Of a stretch of DNA of 14,715 nt, positions 1 to 8,226 are shown piece after piece. Position 1 is the stretch's first letter. Each line of letters begins with the position of its first letter. The notes beneath the pieces are model-generated. The model was not told the DNA's origin. It did not search any database and saw only the letters and a program-made list of their open reading frames with translations. Position numbers and translations under genes: made by a program. Origin of the DNA: Euperipatoides rowelli (Eukaryota > Onychophora > Udeonychophora > Euonychophora > Peripatopsidae); the NCBI GenBank assembly GCA_003024985.2, contig PXIH01S0017888.1; one strand, 5' to 3'.

Positions 1-1437
1 ATTATAAAGATAATAATAAATATAATATAGGCTATTTTAAAAACAAATTCTGATTACTTTTATTAAATCATAAACTGAATAATTGAAAAACATTTTACGT
101 AAATATTAAAATGCCTAAGTCAGTAATACTGACTATCCAAATTTTATTTTTTATAACACGATAAATATCTAAAAAAAAAAGCAAAAAGAAATGTGAAATT
201 AAATTTAGTTTTAATAATTTCAAATTCGTTACTTATATTTTTAAGTATTGACTTTGAAATTATTAAACAATATCCCCATAAATGTTATTATACCTACTAT
301 TTTCTTAATTTTCAAATATATTAGACAGTGTCAAAGTATTAAGCAATAACCTGTAAGCTATATACTGTATATTGTTTTAAAAATTGTTAGATTTTATGTG
401 TCAGGTATGAAAACAAGGCCTGTATTAATAACATTAATAGAAAAAAATGACGTAAAATTGTCAAAATATAGGTTTTGACTTGGTTTTTAGTGTTTTGATG
501 AAAATGAAACGTCTAAAAAACTGATAATTAAGTAATTTAGAACAGATAACATTAGCCAGGAATTAAAAAAAATAATATTCACTATACTTTGGATACTTTT
601 GAATATCATGGATTTAATGATTTATAAACCGTAAGTGCACTGCGCTGATATGCAAGTTACAAGTTGGAAAATCTGATTAGAAGTAGCTCTTTTTTAGGAC
701 TCGGTGGATCACTAATTAATATATAACAAAAATCAATATTTGTAAACTTTATATAGTTAAACCATCTGTTTTAGTTCAATATCTTCAATAATAATTGTGT
801 GTGGCATTGTATACAAATAATTTGTAATATACATTTTTAAACCCAAAAAACGCTTAATTTGGAAATGGAAACATGCAATTAAGAAAGTTCAAAAAGGAAA
901 AAAATAGTCTCTAGAATGAAATGAATCGAGCATAATTCAATTTCAGTCAGCATGTTATTAGTTTTTCTAATCTAAAGACAAACACGTCTAACTTCAAATA
1001 AAAAAAATTGTCTTAATTTTTTAAAATTTCTACTACCAAATAGGAATGAGACATCGAAGGCTTACCATCAATGTTAAACATCGATACATGGCAGAAAAAC
1101 TTTGCTGCTAAATATTGATGTTCGATGTTTTAGTGGCCATAATTTTTTTTTTTTTTAAATTAAAAACAAAGTTAACATTAATAATTAGCCTAAAGATTTT
1201 TTACTTACAATCTATTGATAAACGTGTCTATGGTCTCATTGTGTTTAGCCTATGTTTTTTCGATATTGTATGCTTTAGATCTATTTTTTTGGGGGAAGGG
1301 GATTGTTTTTTTTAATAGAATGCTTTTTTTATTGTTTTAAGATTTTGCAAAATTACATACAAGGATGTAGTCAGGGGTGGGGTGTCTAGAGGGTCTGGAC
1401 ATCTCCCGAAATTTAAAAATCTATCATTCCAAAAGCC
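1..1437. other. AT-rich flank, no gene seen
   Basis: This stretch has many short homopolymer runs and frequent stops in all frames. The longest open frames (for example 1115-1315 on +) are rich in Phe, Ile and Leu, as expected from T-rich non-coding DNA, and match no family I recognise. A short inverted match, AAACATCGA at 1076-1084 and TCGATGTTT at 1122-1130, may be a remnant of a small inverted-repeat element, but no target-site duplication was found. At 1367-1400 a G-rich stretch resembles common invertebrate interspersed repeats; this is an impression only. Confidence 0.6.
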
Positions 1438-1467
1438 AAAAAAAAAAAACCTAACCCCCCCCCCCCC
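1438..1467. repeat. Poly-A followed by poly-C tract
   Basis: A run of 12 A (1438-1449) is followed after CCTAA by a run of 13 C (1455-1467). It lies directly beside the hAT-like terminus at 1470-1542. Such tracts slip easily, so the exact lengths are uncertain. Confidence 0.85.
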
Positions 1468-1469
1468 AC

Positions 1470-1542
1470 AAACTGTTAGTGTTCCGCAAAAATATATATA
1501 AATAATAGTGTTCCCAATCTCTGAAACGGTTAAGAACCACTG
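1470..1542 (-). mobile_element. hAT-like transposon terminus (fragment)
   Basis: Read on the minus strand from 1542, the sequence starts CAGTGGTTCTTAACCG and continues with GGGAACAC and later GGAACACT. The CAG start plus a TTCT(T/C)AACC block is the usual look of many hAT transposon ends. I could not find the opposite end or a matching 8-bp duplication of CCTCAGAC (1543-1550), so this is a fragment or a deeply decayed copy. It is a different family from the hAT-like element that begins at 1831, whose end reads CAGGAATTCTTAAACTG. The call is by motif resemblance only. Confidence 0.45.
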
Positions 1543-1822
1543 CCTCAGACAAATAAAAATGAATAATTTCAAGACTAGTAAATTCTGAATCTCATTAATA
1601 TTTAGATACTGTTAGTCCTATTAAAATAAAATATTGTTCAGTAAATAATTGCTGATTTTATTTCAGTTTATACTACATAATAATCAGCATAAATTTTTAT
1701 CCATTAAAATAAGTATAAAAAGACAAAAAAAATCTTTTCTAGTGAAAATTACATATACAGTAAGTATAATAATCATAATTGAAATAAACAACAGATAATT
1801 GGCTTAAATGTAGACTGGTATT

Positions 1823-1830
1823 GTTTAAAG
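1823..1830. repeat. Left target-site duplication of hAT-like element
   Basis: GTTTAAAG is directly followed by the terminal CAG of the hAT-like element. The identical octamer lies right after the terminal CTG at 13727-13734. An 8-bp duplication is the hallmark length of hAT transposition. Confidence 0.75.
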
Positions 1831-1882
1831 CAGGAATTCTTAAACTGTGGTACATTACATTATTTCAAGTGGTACACAGAGA
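1831..1882 (+). mobile_element. hAT-like DNA transposon, left part
   Basis: The terminus CAGGAATTCTTAAACTGTGG pairs imperfectly with the reverse complement of 13690-13726, which begins CAGTGTTCTAAAACTTTGG. Shared positions include CAG, TTCT, AAACT and TGG, followed by TAC in both. The second block, AAGTGGTACACAGAGA, resembles the GGTAC-rich subterminal blocks common in hAT elements. The element is cut at 1882 by the LTR retrotransposon and resumes at 13336. Left and right parts together amount to roughly 440 bp with no transposase, so this was a non-autonomous element that depended on a transposase encoded elsewhere. Confidence 0.7.
1879..1882. repeat. Left target-site duplication of LTR retrotransposon
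   Basis: GAGA lies directly before the LTR start TGTAACAA. The same GAGA follows the 3' LTR end TTATTACA at 13332-13335. Four bases is a normal duplication size for Ty3/gypsy integrases. Such a short match alone would be weak, but it coincides with the TG...CA termini and their short inverted repeat. Confidence 0.6.
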
Positions 1883-1909
1883 TGTAACAAAAGGACAAAT
1901 ACATTTTTC

Positions 1910-1935
1910 ATTTGTCACTTAACACAGTGACAAAT
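1910..1935. repeat. Perfect 10-bp inverted repeat near LTR start
   Basis: ATTTGTCACT, a six-base loop TAACAC, then AGTGACAAAT. In the 3' LTR the same structure is at 11176-11201 with one arm mismatch (C for T). It could fold as a hairpin or bind a dimeric factor, but neither role is shown by the sequence. Confidence 0.7.
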
Positions 1936-3137
1936 TACATAACAAATCATCCTGATTTATTCCTAATTTTTATTATACTTTATTTGACAAGCAAGCAACT
2001 ATCATAATTTGTTGTAAGCTGGAAATGTTGAATAAGCTCATGTATGCAATTTGTTTATTTAGAACTTGTCTATATCCTAGACAGAGATTCGGAGGTAGAT
2101 TTTATTTTACAAAATTATATAATGTATGTAATTCTAAATTTTGTGTGCATTTTATTTGTTTCTATCTTCTCTTCATCCAGCTTTATAGCCTTCTGGATGC
2201 CCGCCCTGAAAAAAAAGAACAAAATAGTTATATTTATTATTGAAAAAGAATTGGACAATAATTATGGACAATATTGAATCTACAAAACCTAACCAAATAA
2301 ATGCCAACTTTATCTTTGCTTAAAAACAGTATTATCAAACTCTACAACTCAGCCTTCAATATTTATTTCATTGCTAGGAAAAGCTTACAGTTTTTCTCAC
2401 TTGGTGGAGTTCCTGTAATGGTGATGTCACTTGGATTTGAATTACTAGCCGATGACAGGCTATAGTAATCTAACAGATTAAATTTGATCCTTAGCCAAAA
2501 CACTCCTAACAACCTACCAGTACAATTTTCAGAGAGTGACTAGGTAACTTCCTCCAAATAATTGCTGGAGATATTACCGACTCTCGATCGGAAGAGACCC
2601 ACTTCTCCCCAATAGTTCGGAGATGTGGACACTTTCCCCTTCCTAATCACAAATCACTCATATTTTATAATTTCACCGCAGATCAACTCATGAATCCAGA
2701 CTACCGAGTTAACATCTCACCGGCAGATATTTTCTCTCTTCTCCAATAAGCTATTAGCGATGAAATAACCTATAACGCTCACTTCAAGAAGTTGGAAAGA
2801 AGTACTAATTTCCTGAAACTCACTTGAACTAATATTTTATGAACATTACCTAAGCATGAACAACTCTCCAGTTCATCCCTTTATAGACAATCCAATTTTA
2901 TGAACAATTACCCCCATTTTCCCTGCCCTCTCAACCCAAGTTGGCTATACTCTACTCACCCCTATCTATCTCTCTCATTTTTATAATCTGAATTTTATTA
3001 AATTATAACTGTATTCAAAAAGGGAATCCAGCTGTAAGAATACCAGGGGAATGATCTATTTGTTAGCCTTAAACAAAATAAATAACTGTAACTTGTTTGT
3101 ATGTGTCGAAGCTAAAATACTGAAATGGCATATCTAA

Positions 3138-3153
3138 CCAATTTTTTTTTCAG
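3138..3153 (+). promoter_or_regulatory. Splice-acceptor-like tract in LTR
   Basis: An AACCA-like context is followed by nine or more T and CAG, directly before an ATG at 3154. The 3' LTR keeps the pyrimidine tract and CAG at 12448-12461, but the ATG there reads CTG. The pattern fits a eukaryotic 3' splice site. No donor was identified and use is unproven. Confidence 0.3.
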
Positions 3154-3215
3154 ATGTCCTTCTTAGTGATTGCGAGACAGGGGTGGTACCTGCCCTTCTC
3201 TATCAAGGCAGGGAT

Positions 3216-3221
3216 AATAAA
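3216..3221 (+). terminator. Candidate polyadenylation signal in 5' LTR
   Basis: AATAAA inside GGGATAATAAAGGG, kept in the 3' LTR at 12524-12529. LTR retrotransposons normally polyadenylate inside the LTR. In AT-rich DNA the hexamer is common by chance, so conservation between the two LTRs is weak support. Confidence 0.35.
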
Positions 3222-4035
3222 GGGTTAGTTCCTTTTTCTCCTCTTACTCCCTAGCCAGCTGAATTGGGTTAGAATTTCGTTAGGGCTTAGTTAGGGTGCC
3301 TTTCTTTTGCTAAATTGTGCAAGTTAATTTAGCTACTCTAGGTGAATTAGCCAGCAATTAGCACAATTTAATTCCTTATTGATAAATCATACATCTTTGG
3401 GGTAGCCACTGCCTATATGAGCCTGCATGTGGATGTGTTGAAATTAATAATTTCTAATTAGGGCATTTACATGTAAGTGTAGGTAGAGACTAGTGATGGT
3501 GATCTAGTATTTATCTGGTGATTTTGCCTGGGAACATATCTTTCTGATCTGTAGCAGTTGACATGTGGGATTAGTGTGTGCTTTTGTGTGAAGTCCCCCA
3601 TACTGAGATTGTGGAGATAATAAAGATATTTCCTAGTAAGGATTATATTTGTGGCTTGGTATATAGAGGAGCACTGCTACGGCATGAGTGCTATTGTGAG
3701 CAGCAAATATAACCATATTCCGAGACCTAGTTACTATATTTCATGTAATTATGAGGGAAGTCTACACATTAGAAATAATGAAAGGACATTGTTTTGTAAC
3801 CCATGAAAATTAGGAACAGGGTCCCCCATCCTAGCAGATATTTTCTATATTTGTTATGGTCACCACTGCTCCCACGCCATTGCTAAATAGCATCAGCTTC
3901 GGAGTCACATGATCATACAAATAGTTGAATATATCATACTAGGATGTAAAACTTAGTGTACTTAAACAGGATAATCCTGCTCGAGATAGAATAGAGCAAA
4001 TAGGTGGAGGGAAGCTCTATGAAAAGGGTTATTGC

Positions 4036-4640
4036 TGGCCCGATGAAGCCTTACCATATTTTGGTCTCCGATATATAGGGATGAAAATTGGCTAAGGCGA
4101 CAGGATTTTTGAACTAAAAATATATAAAGTACTTATTTTATGCTTTATTATGTAAGAATAGTTAAATTTATTTCTTCAGATAGTATTCTGAAGTGGCGTC
4201 CGCATTGGAAATTCTAACAATATTTTACATTACATTTAACCCTTTCCACTCCACTGATGGTTATATTAAGACATTTTATCTTTATAATTCATCAGTTCAA
4301 CAATCATTATTAGCCTCAAAAATGCTTAAAATTTAGTAAATTTACATTCAAAGGGACTAAAATATATATTTTTTTAATTATAACAAATGATTTAAAAAAA
4401 CTAAAATTAACATTAGGGGATTTAAAAGAATGCAATCAATGCAATTTTAATGTGGAATGGAAAGGGTTAAAACTTTAGACGTCATGTTTAAAATTTAGTG
4501 TAGGTCTGCAGCAAATGATATGCTTATTTCAGTATGGATGTTTCTCACACGCACAGACAATCCTTATTATTTATATTATATATATTGTAAAGTTGAGAAA
4601 TTTTCAAGCTTTATTTTTCTATATTTGAGTGTATGCAATT
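4036..4640 (+). other. Retrotransposon leader with candidate primer-binding sites
   Basis: This 605-base leader lies between the 5' LTR and gag. A tRNA primer-binding site normally starts with TGG directly after the LTR. Two candidates exist. TGGCCCGATGAAG at 4036 is in the expected place but does not look like the complement of a standard tRNA 3' end. TGGCGTCCGCATTGG at 4194 has the more typical TGGCG start but lies about 160 bases inside the leader. Neither can be assigned to a tRNA by eye. A 227-bp MITE (4240-4466) occupies much of the rest. No gene is seen. Confidence 0.6.
4236..4470. mobile_element. piggyBac-like MITE in retrotransposon leader
   Basis: The element spans 4240-4466 and is flanked by TTAA on both sides (4236-4239 and 4467-4470), the strict target of piggyBac-type transposases. 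Its ends are CCCTTTCCACTCCACTGAT on the left and, reverse-complemented, CCCTTTCCATTCCACATT on the right, which agree over most positions. The CCC start and TTAA duplication are typical of piggyBac-related MITEs. The 227-bp interior is AT-rich and codes for nothing. Because it lies between the LTR and gag, it either inserted after the retrotransposon or was carried as part of it. Confidence 0.75.
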
Positions 4641-4948
4641 ATGTCTACTGAGGCTGATAGTGAAATACAATTTAAGCCCCAAGACAACCAGTTTGGCATA
4701 ATGGAGATTCTTGAGGACCCGAATACAGCTACAGAAAAGAGGGCTAGCTTCTCTCTTGAAAGGGAAGCTAACAAAATAGCTAAAAAAGAGATAATGTAAT
4801 CAGATTATTAAGAGAGGAATTAGCAGGTCAAGATGAGGCCATAAGCAGACTTAAAGAATCCTTAAATTTTTTGAGGACTGAAATTGATGGGACAGCACAG
4901 GATTTGACCCCCCCCTCATTGCCCAAGATGGGAATATGCAATTTATAG
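4641..4948 (+). pseudogene. gag N-terminal part, frameshifted
   Basis: Begins with the ATG at 4641, reading MSTEADSEIQFK, the first plausible start after the leader. The frame ends at a stop after 52 codons (4797-4799). The +1-shifted frame (about 4793-4948) goes on with a Glu/Lys/Leu-rich stretch including LLREELAGQDEAISRLKE, which looks like a coiled coil, as often found near the N terminus of Gag. It then meets a C-rich tract near 4909 and stops at 4946-4948. The charged, repeat-free composition and its place before the capsid-like region support a Gag N-terminal assembly segment. At least one frameshift separates the two halves. Confidence 0.65.
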
Positions 4949-5574
4949 CCCCTAACCTGGTAGAAAAATGATAGTCTAAACACAGTAATTTAAGCTTTGT
5001 GTCTCCCAATATAGATGAAGGGACACAACCCCCAAGTAAGCCCCAACCATTCGAAAATCGTGCTTCCTGTTGTAATTGTAATCAAAACAGTAACCCCATA
5101 AATGTAGTGTGGCAGATGCCTGAAGGCTGTGCTGCGCAGGGCAGATATGATGTCTCAACCGAGTTCACCCCATTTCAGCTATTAGAGGGCGATGTCTTCA
5201 GGATTGAGAGGTACATTACCGAGTTCCGGGCATTATATGCCCAATACAAATGGCCTGAAGCAAAAGACAGGTTTATTCTCAAGAAACACATAATGGGAAA
5301 GGCCAAAGCTATGTATGTAACAGGGTTAGGAAGCCAATATATCCCGACGTTAGAGGAAAGGCTGTGGAACCTGCACAAGCTATTCTCGTTACAGTTAGAC
5401 AAAAAGCAGACATGCAAATTATTTAATGCATGCAAGGAAGGGCTGGAGGAAAGTGCAGTAGGCTATAGATTAAGGCTCTTCGCTCTAGCTGAACCACTAC
5501 ATCCCCCACATTCATTAGTGGAATACCACAAAATTATATTAGGGGGTATAGGGGAGACATATTGCCAAATTTAG
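4936..5574 (+). pseudogene. gag capsid-like region
   Basis: From 4936 the frame reads MQFIAPNLVEK, then two adjacent stops (TGA TAG, about 4969-4974), then stays open to the stop at 5572-5574. The part from about 5160 has the general look of the retrotransposon Gag capsid family: an F..LEGD start, a helix ending in YAQYKWPEAKDRF, a LKKHIMGKAKAMY segment, and a later L..LF....LDKKQ segment. These residues would build the helical capsid fold that packages element RNA in cytoplasmic particles. The upstream portion contains SCCNCNQN, a small Cys cluster of no clear role. The frame is lost near 5555, where the homologous text moves to another frame. Confidence 0.7.
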
Positions 5575-5945
5575 ATGTAGAACTAATTAGAAGGGGAACT
5601 ATGACTTTAAAAGAAAGTACTGATTACATAGAATAAATAGAATTAAGATTCAAATTACTCGAAGCAAAAACAAAAATGGTTAGCAGCATAGTAGTAGTAG
5701 GCCCCAATAGCGAGTCAATGTTCGCTAAACAGTTGCAAGAACTAAAATTAGCTATCGCGGAACTAACCCAACAAAATAAAGATAGGTTAGAGAAGGAAAA
5801 GAATAGGAGACAGGTGATATACAACTTCTGTAAGGGCACAGGCCATATCGAGCAGTATTGTAAGAAAAAGCCCCAGCAAGGGCCTACAACCCCTAGTGGC
5901 TCGGACAGTTTCGTTCCATTAAACTCCAGTGCCCTAACCTCTTAG
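5562..5945 (+). pseudogene. gag C-terminal part with decayed zinc knuckle
   Basis: Continues Gag in a new frame, starting LPNLDVELIRRG, broken by one TAA (5634-5636). A helical Gln/Leu/Glu segment (KQLQELKLAIAELTQQNKD) then leads to YNFCKGTGHIEQYC at 5820-5861. This is a CCHC nucleocapsid knuckle (C-x2-C-x4-H-x4-C) in which the first Cys is now Tyr, while Cys 5829, His 5844 and Cys 5859 remain. Such knuckles bind the genomic RNA. A one-base TGC/TGT to TAC/TAT type change explains the loss. A basic, Pro/Ser-rich tail follows to the stop at 5943-5945. Confidence 0.75.
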
Positions 5946-5950
5946 GATCC

Positions 5951-6148
5951 GTGAGTGTTGGGGCTGGTACTCTTGATAGGCAAACCGGACCACATGACTT
6001 CAAGTTATCTAAGGACTCGAAAAAAGACCCCACTAAACAAAACAAAAATAAACCAAAGTGGAAAATAGCCAACAAAAAGAAAAGTAACAAAGCTAAAGTA
6101 GTAAAAGCCGAGCCCAAAACTGTTAGTGTAGTACATATCAAAAAGTGA
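5951..6148 (+). pseudogene. Lys-rich gag-pro spacer fragment
   Basis: A separate frame from the knuckle segment, with a GTG near 5951 but open from further upstream. It is dense in lysine (for example KKDPTKQNKNKPKWK and KKKSNKAKVVKAE), as expected for a nucleocapsid tail or the flexible link before the protease. No domain is recognised. It most likely continues Gag after a frameshift near 5935 and passes on to the protease frame near 6145. Confidence 0.5.
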
Positions 6149-6371
6149 TAAGCCTACGCGAGACGCGCTTTCACATCCGCCAAAATTTATCACTTTTAAT
6201 CTCTGGAAAATCACAAGTAAGAAAAATCCTGTAGAGAAGTGCAAAGGTAGTAATCCGGAAATTTATTGCAATAATATTACAATCACAAATGATAACAATT
6301 GTACTACCTATCAAAATAACAAGATGTAGGGTGCATTTTAGAAAGGCAGCGAAAACCCCAAACGAAACAAT
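6147..6371 (+). pseudogene. Pre-protease spacer in protease frame
   Basis: This stretch is in the same frame as the protease domain downstream and is open apart from two TAG codons (6327-6329 and 6339-6341). It is rich in Asn and Thr and has no recognisable fold. It joins the basic Gag tail to the protease, so gag and pol may once have shared one frame here; the frameshift near 6145 could be decay or a remnant of programmed shifting. No slippery heptamer stands out. Confidence 0.4.
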
Positions 6372-6830
6372 ATGGTGGCTCCCAAGAAAAAACATAAAGC
6401 GAGTAAAACTAACAATATTTCCACAGTAAAATTCTACAACACATACGAGGATAAGCCAATAATACTAGTAGAAGTATTTTGGAAGAAAATTTATGCTCTT
6501 TTAGATACTGGCGCTGAAAACTGCCTTATCGACGAAAGCTGTATTAGACCCAACCAATTGAGCAACAAAACAATGATGGTATCGATAAAATCTCCTGTAT
6601 CTGAGAAAAATTTGACTGGTCTCAAGACTATTATAAATGTCAAAATAGCAGATAAAAACATACTACAGCCAGTATGTGTAGTAAAAATGCAGCAAAGGGT
6701 AGTTTTTCAAATGATTTTATTTTTTGATTGGTGTGTGGTATATGATGAAGTAATAGATTGCCAACGGCGTACAGTGAAGTTACGACTCAATATGGATAAA
6801 ACATGTGACAGGGCATTTATCCAATCATAA
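6372..6830 (+). pseudogene. Retropepsin-type aspartic protease
   Basis: This domain would cut the Gag-Pol polyprotein inside the particle. The active-site motif is ALLDTGAENCLID, with the catalytic Asp at codon 6504-6506. About 75 residues later ILFFDWCVVYDEVIDC..RTVKL corresponds to the ILG-DWL...-VIDC-..RTV.L block of Ty3/gypsy proteases, with the usual Gly-Met pair replaced by Phe-Phe. The 459-base frame is intact from the ATG to a TAA at 6828-6830. That ATG is probably not a native start, since the same frame runs upstream through two TAG codons. This is the best preserved domain of the element, but the loss of the Gly-Met pair suggests it is no longer functional. Confidence 0.85.
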
Positions 6831-6931
6831 GACAGGGGCAAATCTAGCTTTGAGACTACTCTCACCACCAACAACCAAAATGGCGACAATTCTATCAAAT
6901 TATATGGCTATTTTGAACAACAGAACTAAGT

Positions 6932-7279
6932 TTGAGCGATATACACAGAGGGGAATTAGAAAAAATACTTACAAGACACAAAAATATTTTAATAGAAGGT
7001 GTAATAAATAAGATAGGGGCAAATATACCACTGTACGAAATGAAATTCAAAAATGACACCCCAATCTATCAAAGACAGTACCATATTCCTCATAGCCTAT
7101 ATGAACCGCTACACTTCCAATTAGACAAACTGGAATATTATAAAGAAAGTACACAGCCCTTACAATTCCCCCATTCTAGTATTACCCAAAAGGACTCCAA
7201 AGAGGTCAGGATCATCCTGGACCTTCGCAAAATCAATAAACAAATCATAAATGAGCAATACCCAATCATGCGCATATAA
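6932..7279 (+). pseudogene. Reverse transcriptase, N-terminal part
   Basis: Matches the start of Ty3/gypsy pol: a helix (ELEKILTRHKNILIEG), DTPIYQRQYHIPHS in the place of the common Pi..r.yr.p, then KDSKEVRIILDLRKINKQ and NEQYPIMRI for the DYRKLN...YPLPRI block. Many gypsy RTs have an Asp-Tyr-Arg here; this copy has Asp-Leu-Arg. The frame ends at a TAA (7277-7279) directly after the YPIMRI block, where the homology jumps to the next frame. The short text between 6831 and 6931 belongs to the protease-RT link and shows no domain. Confidence 0.85.
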
Positions 7280-7487
7280 GATATACTACAATCTAGGCGG
7301 CATGTGTATATACAGCAGCCTCGATCTAAATAATGGCTACTTTAATGTAAAATTAACATTTAATGTAAAATTAGCATTTCCAGTGCCATTTGCAAAATAT
7401 ACATTCATCTGCCTTTGTCAAGGATGTTTAACATCCGCAGCGATTTTTCAAAAAATAATGGAAGAATGTTTACATGACATAATATAA
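7251..7487 (+). pseudogene. Reverse transcriptase, fingers/palm part
   Basis: The first codons of this frame overlap the previous segment; homology starts about 7300 with IYSSLDLNNGYFNVKL, the counterpart of the FSKLDL.SGYHQI.. block, whose Asp is the first catalytic carboxylate of RT. An 18-base tandem duplication (7341-7376) adds six residues, FNVKLT then FNVKLA. Then KYTFICLCQGCLTSAAIFQKIME corresponds to Y.F..MPFGL.NAP.TFQ..M, with several core residues changed. A TAA at 7485-7487 ends the frame just before the YLDD box. Confidence 0.85.
7341..7376 (+). repeat. 18-bp tandem duplication inside RT
   Basis: TTTAATGTAAAATTAACA (7341-7358) is repeated as TTTAATGTAAAATTAGCA (7359-7376) with one difference. 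It keeps the frame and adds six residues in the region after the LDL..GY block. No homologous RT usually has this insertion, so it is a mutation in this copy. Confidence 0.85.
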
Positions 7488-7642
7488 AAGGCCATGTCTT
7501 CATCTACCTAGACGATATAATTATACACTCGCTAAAGATAGAGGAACACTTAAAAATACTACAAGAGGTTCTGACGGCCCTAGAAAAAGTCAATTTAGAT
7601 GTTAAACCCTCCAAATGTCACTTATTTAGAGTCCATAAATAG
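7484..7642 (+). pseudogene. Reverse transcriptase, YLDD active-site part
   Basis: Starts after a frameshift and reads GHVFIYLDDIIIHS, with the catalytic YLDD box at 7505-7516, the metal-binding aspartates of the polymerase. EEHLKILQEVLTALEK and LDVKPSKCHLF follow, the usual block after the YLDD box in Ty3/gypsy RT. The frame ends at TAG (7640-7642) where the connection 'GH.VS..G' block should begin. The region fits no ATG-initiated gene; it is the middle of a polyprotein. Confidence 0.9.
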
Positions 7643-7741
7643 GGTCGATAAAAATGGCTGCCGACCAGTCAAAAACAGGGTATCAGCTATACAAAAATTA
7701 GCATAGCCAACAACAGTAAAAGTAGTGAGGAGCTTTATTAG
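7643..7741 (+). pseudogene. RT thumb/connection, heavily broken
   Basis: Text around 7650-7735 contains an NGCRPVKNRVSAIQKLA segment and a TTVKVVRSF segment, matching the P...KV.AI......P.tvk.vRSFlG block of Ty3/gypsy pol. There is a TAG between the two segments and a further frame change near 7740. The short homology and clear order between the YLDD and RNase H segments make the assignment reasonable. Confidence 0.65.
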
Positions 7742-8041
7742 CAGCTTATTTTTAGACTATTTGTAACAAATTTTGCCAAAATAGTTGCCCCTCTATCATT
7801 TATTGAAAAAAAAAGGAACACAAAAGTCACCTGGAACAACAGCACGGAAGTAGCTTTCTATACACTGAAACAAAAATTAATCACAGTGCCCTTACTAGTC
7901 TTTCCAAGGTATGACAAACCATTTATCATAAAGACAGACGCCTCACTTACATCACTAGGAGCAGTATTGGAGCAAGAGAATGAAAATGGCGAGTTCCAAC
8001 CTATTGCTTATGGCAGTCGTTGGCTAAACAAAGCCGAGTGA
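7742..8041 (+). pseudogene. RT connection and RNase H, first half
   Basis: This 99-codon open frame has no ATG at its start. It begins near LFVTNFAKIVAPL (the usual Y.RFI.nFA.ia.PL), continues through KVTWNNSTEVAFYTLKQKL and VPLLVFP, and reaches FIIKTDASLTSLGAVLEQ, the first RNase H block with the catalytic Asp in TDAS (7934-7945). It ends FQPIAYGSRWLNKAE before a TGA (8039-8041). RNase H degrades the RNA of the RNA-DNA hybrid. The next expected block, with the second catalytic residue Glu, is in another frame and looks damaged (THDTLAIM around 8048-8075, Glu missing). Confidence 0.85.
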
Positions 8042-8226
8042 AACTACACACACGACACATTAGCCATCATGTTGCTCTCGATCACTTCAAGCATATGACT
8101 TATGGGAATAAAATAATACTCTTAACGGACCACAAGCCATTAATTTACACGATCGAATATGTTCAAAATATCCATTTTGAACATATTCCCAGTAGGTTGA
8201 ATAGCTTTGCTGACATGCTCGAGTGA
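8042..8226 (+). pseudogene. RNase H, second half, with deletion and palindrome
   Basis: In the frame that ends at 8226, ALDHFKHMTYGNKIILLTDHKPLIYTI matches the LkhFrhYLyG..f.v.TDHkpL block; the Asp of TDHKPL is at 8128-8130. The domain's usual last block (IPG..N..AD.LSR) appears as HIPSRLNSFADMLE and stops at a TGA. Between the two blocks about 25-30 residues normally present are missing. The join falls on a perfect 15-bp inverted repeat (8155-8188). Confidence 0.8.
8155..8188. repeat. Perfect inverted repeat, 15-bp arms
   Basis: Left arm GAATATGTTCAAAAT (8155-8169), spacer ATCC, right arm ATTTTGAACATATTC (8174-8188). It sits exactly where RNase H coding text is missing. An inverted copy of local sequence at a deletion is a known outcome of template switching during replication or repair. 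Confidence 0.85.

Larger units (their letters stand above)
1883..4035 (+). repeat. 5' long terminal repeat
   Basis: About 2.15 kb that is repeated in the same orientation at 11172-13331. Long identical blocks can be followed throughout, for example the block around 3400-3500 against 12690-12790. The LTR starts TGTAACAA; the 3' LTR ends TTATTACA, giving an almost perfect terminal inverted repeat (TGTAA/TTACA) with the usual TG and CA ends. In this copy the 3' end reads TTATTGC and runs straight into TGGCCC, so the terminal A seems lost. The length is far above the few hundred bases usual for animal Ty3/gypsy LTRs. The LTR should hold promoter and polyadenylation signals; an AATAAA is present at 3216-3221. 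Open frames inside it (2025-2277) are low-complexity and probably chance. Confidence 0.85.

Noticed and set aside
2025-2277. Open frames in the 5' LTR with a similar frame at 11292-11534 in the 3' LTR, as a possible conserved small protein
   Set aside because: The two LTRs are copies of each other, so the shared frame is not independent evidence. Composition is that of T-rich DNA, and the frames diverge at indels.
3154-3228. ATG-led 24-residue frame directly after the splice-acceptor-like tract
   Set aside because: The ATG is CTG in the 3' LTR, the peptide is very short, and no coding signature is visible.
5624-6395. Minus-strand open frames opposite gag and protease (for example 5624-5839, 5893-6141, 6171-6395)
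   Set aside because: They are shadows of AT- and Lys-rich plus-strand coding sequence and have Phe/Leu-rich, low-complexity products.
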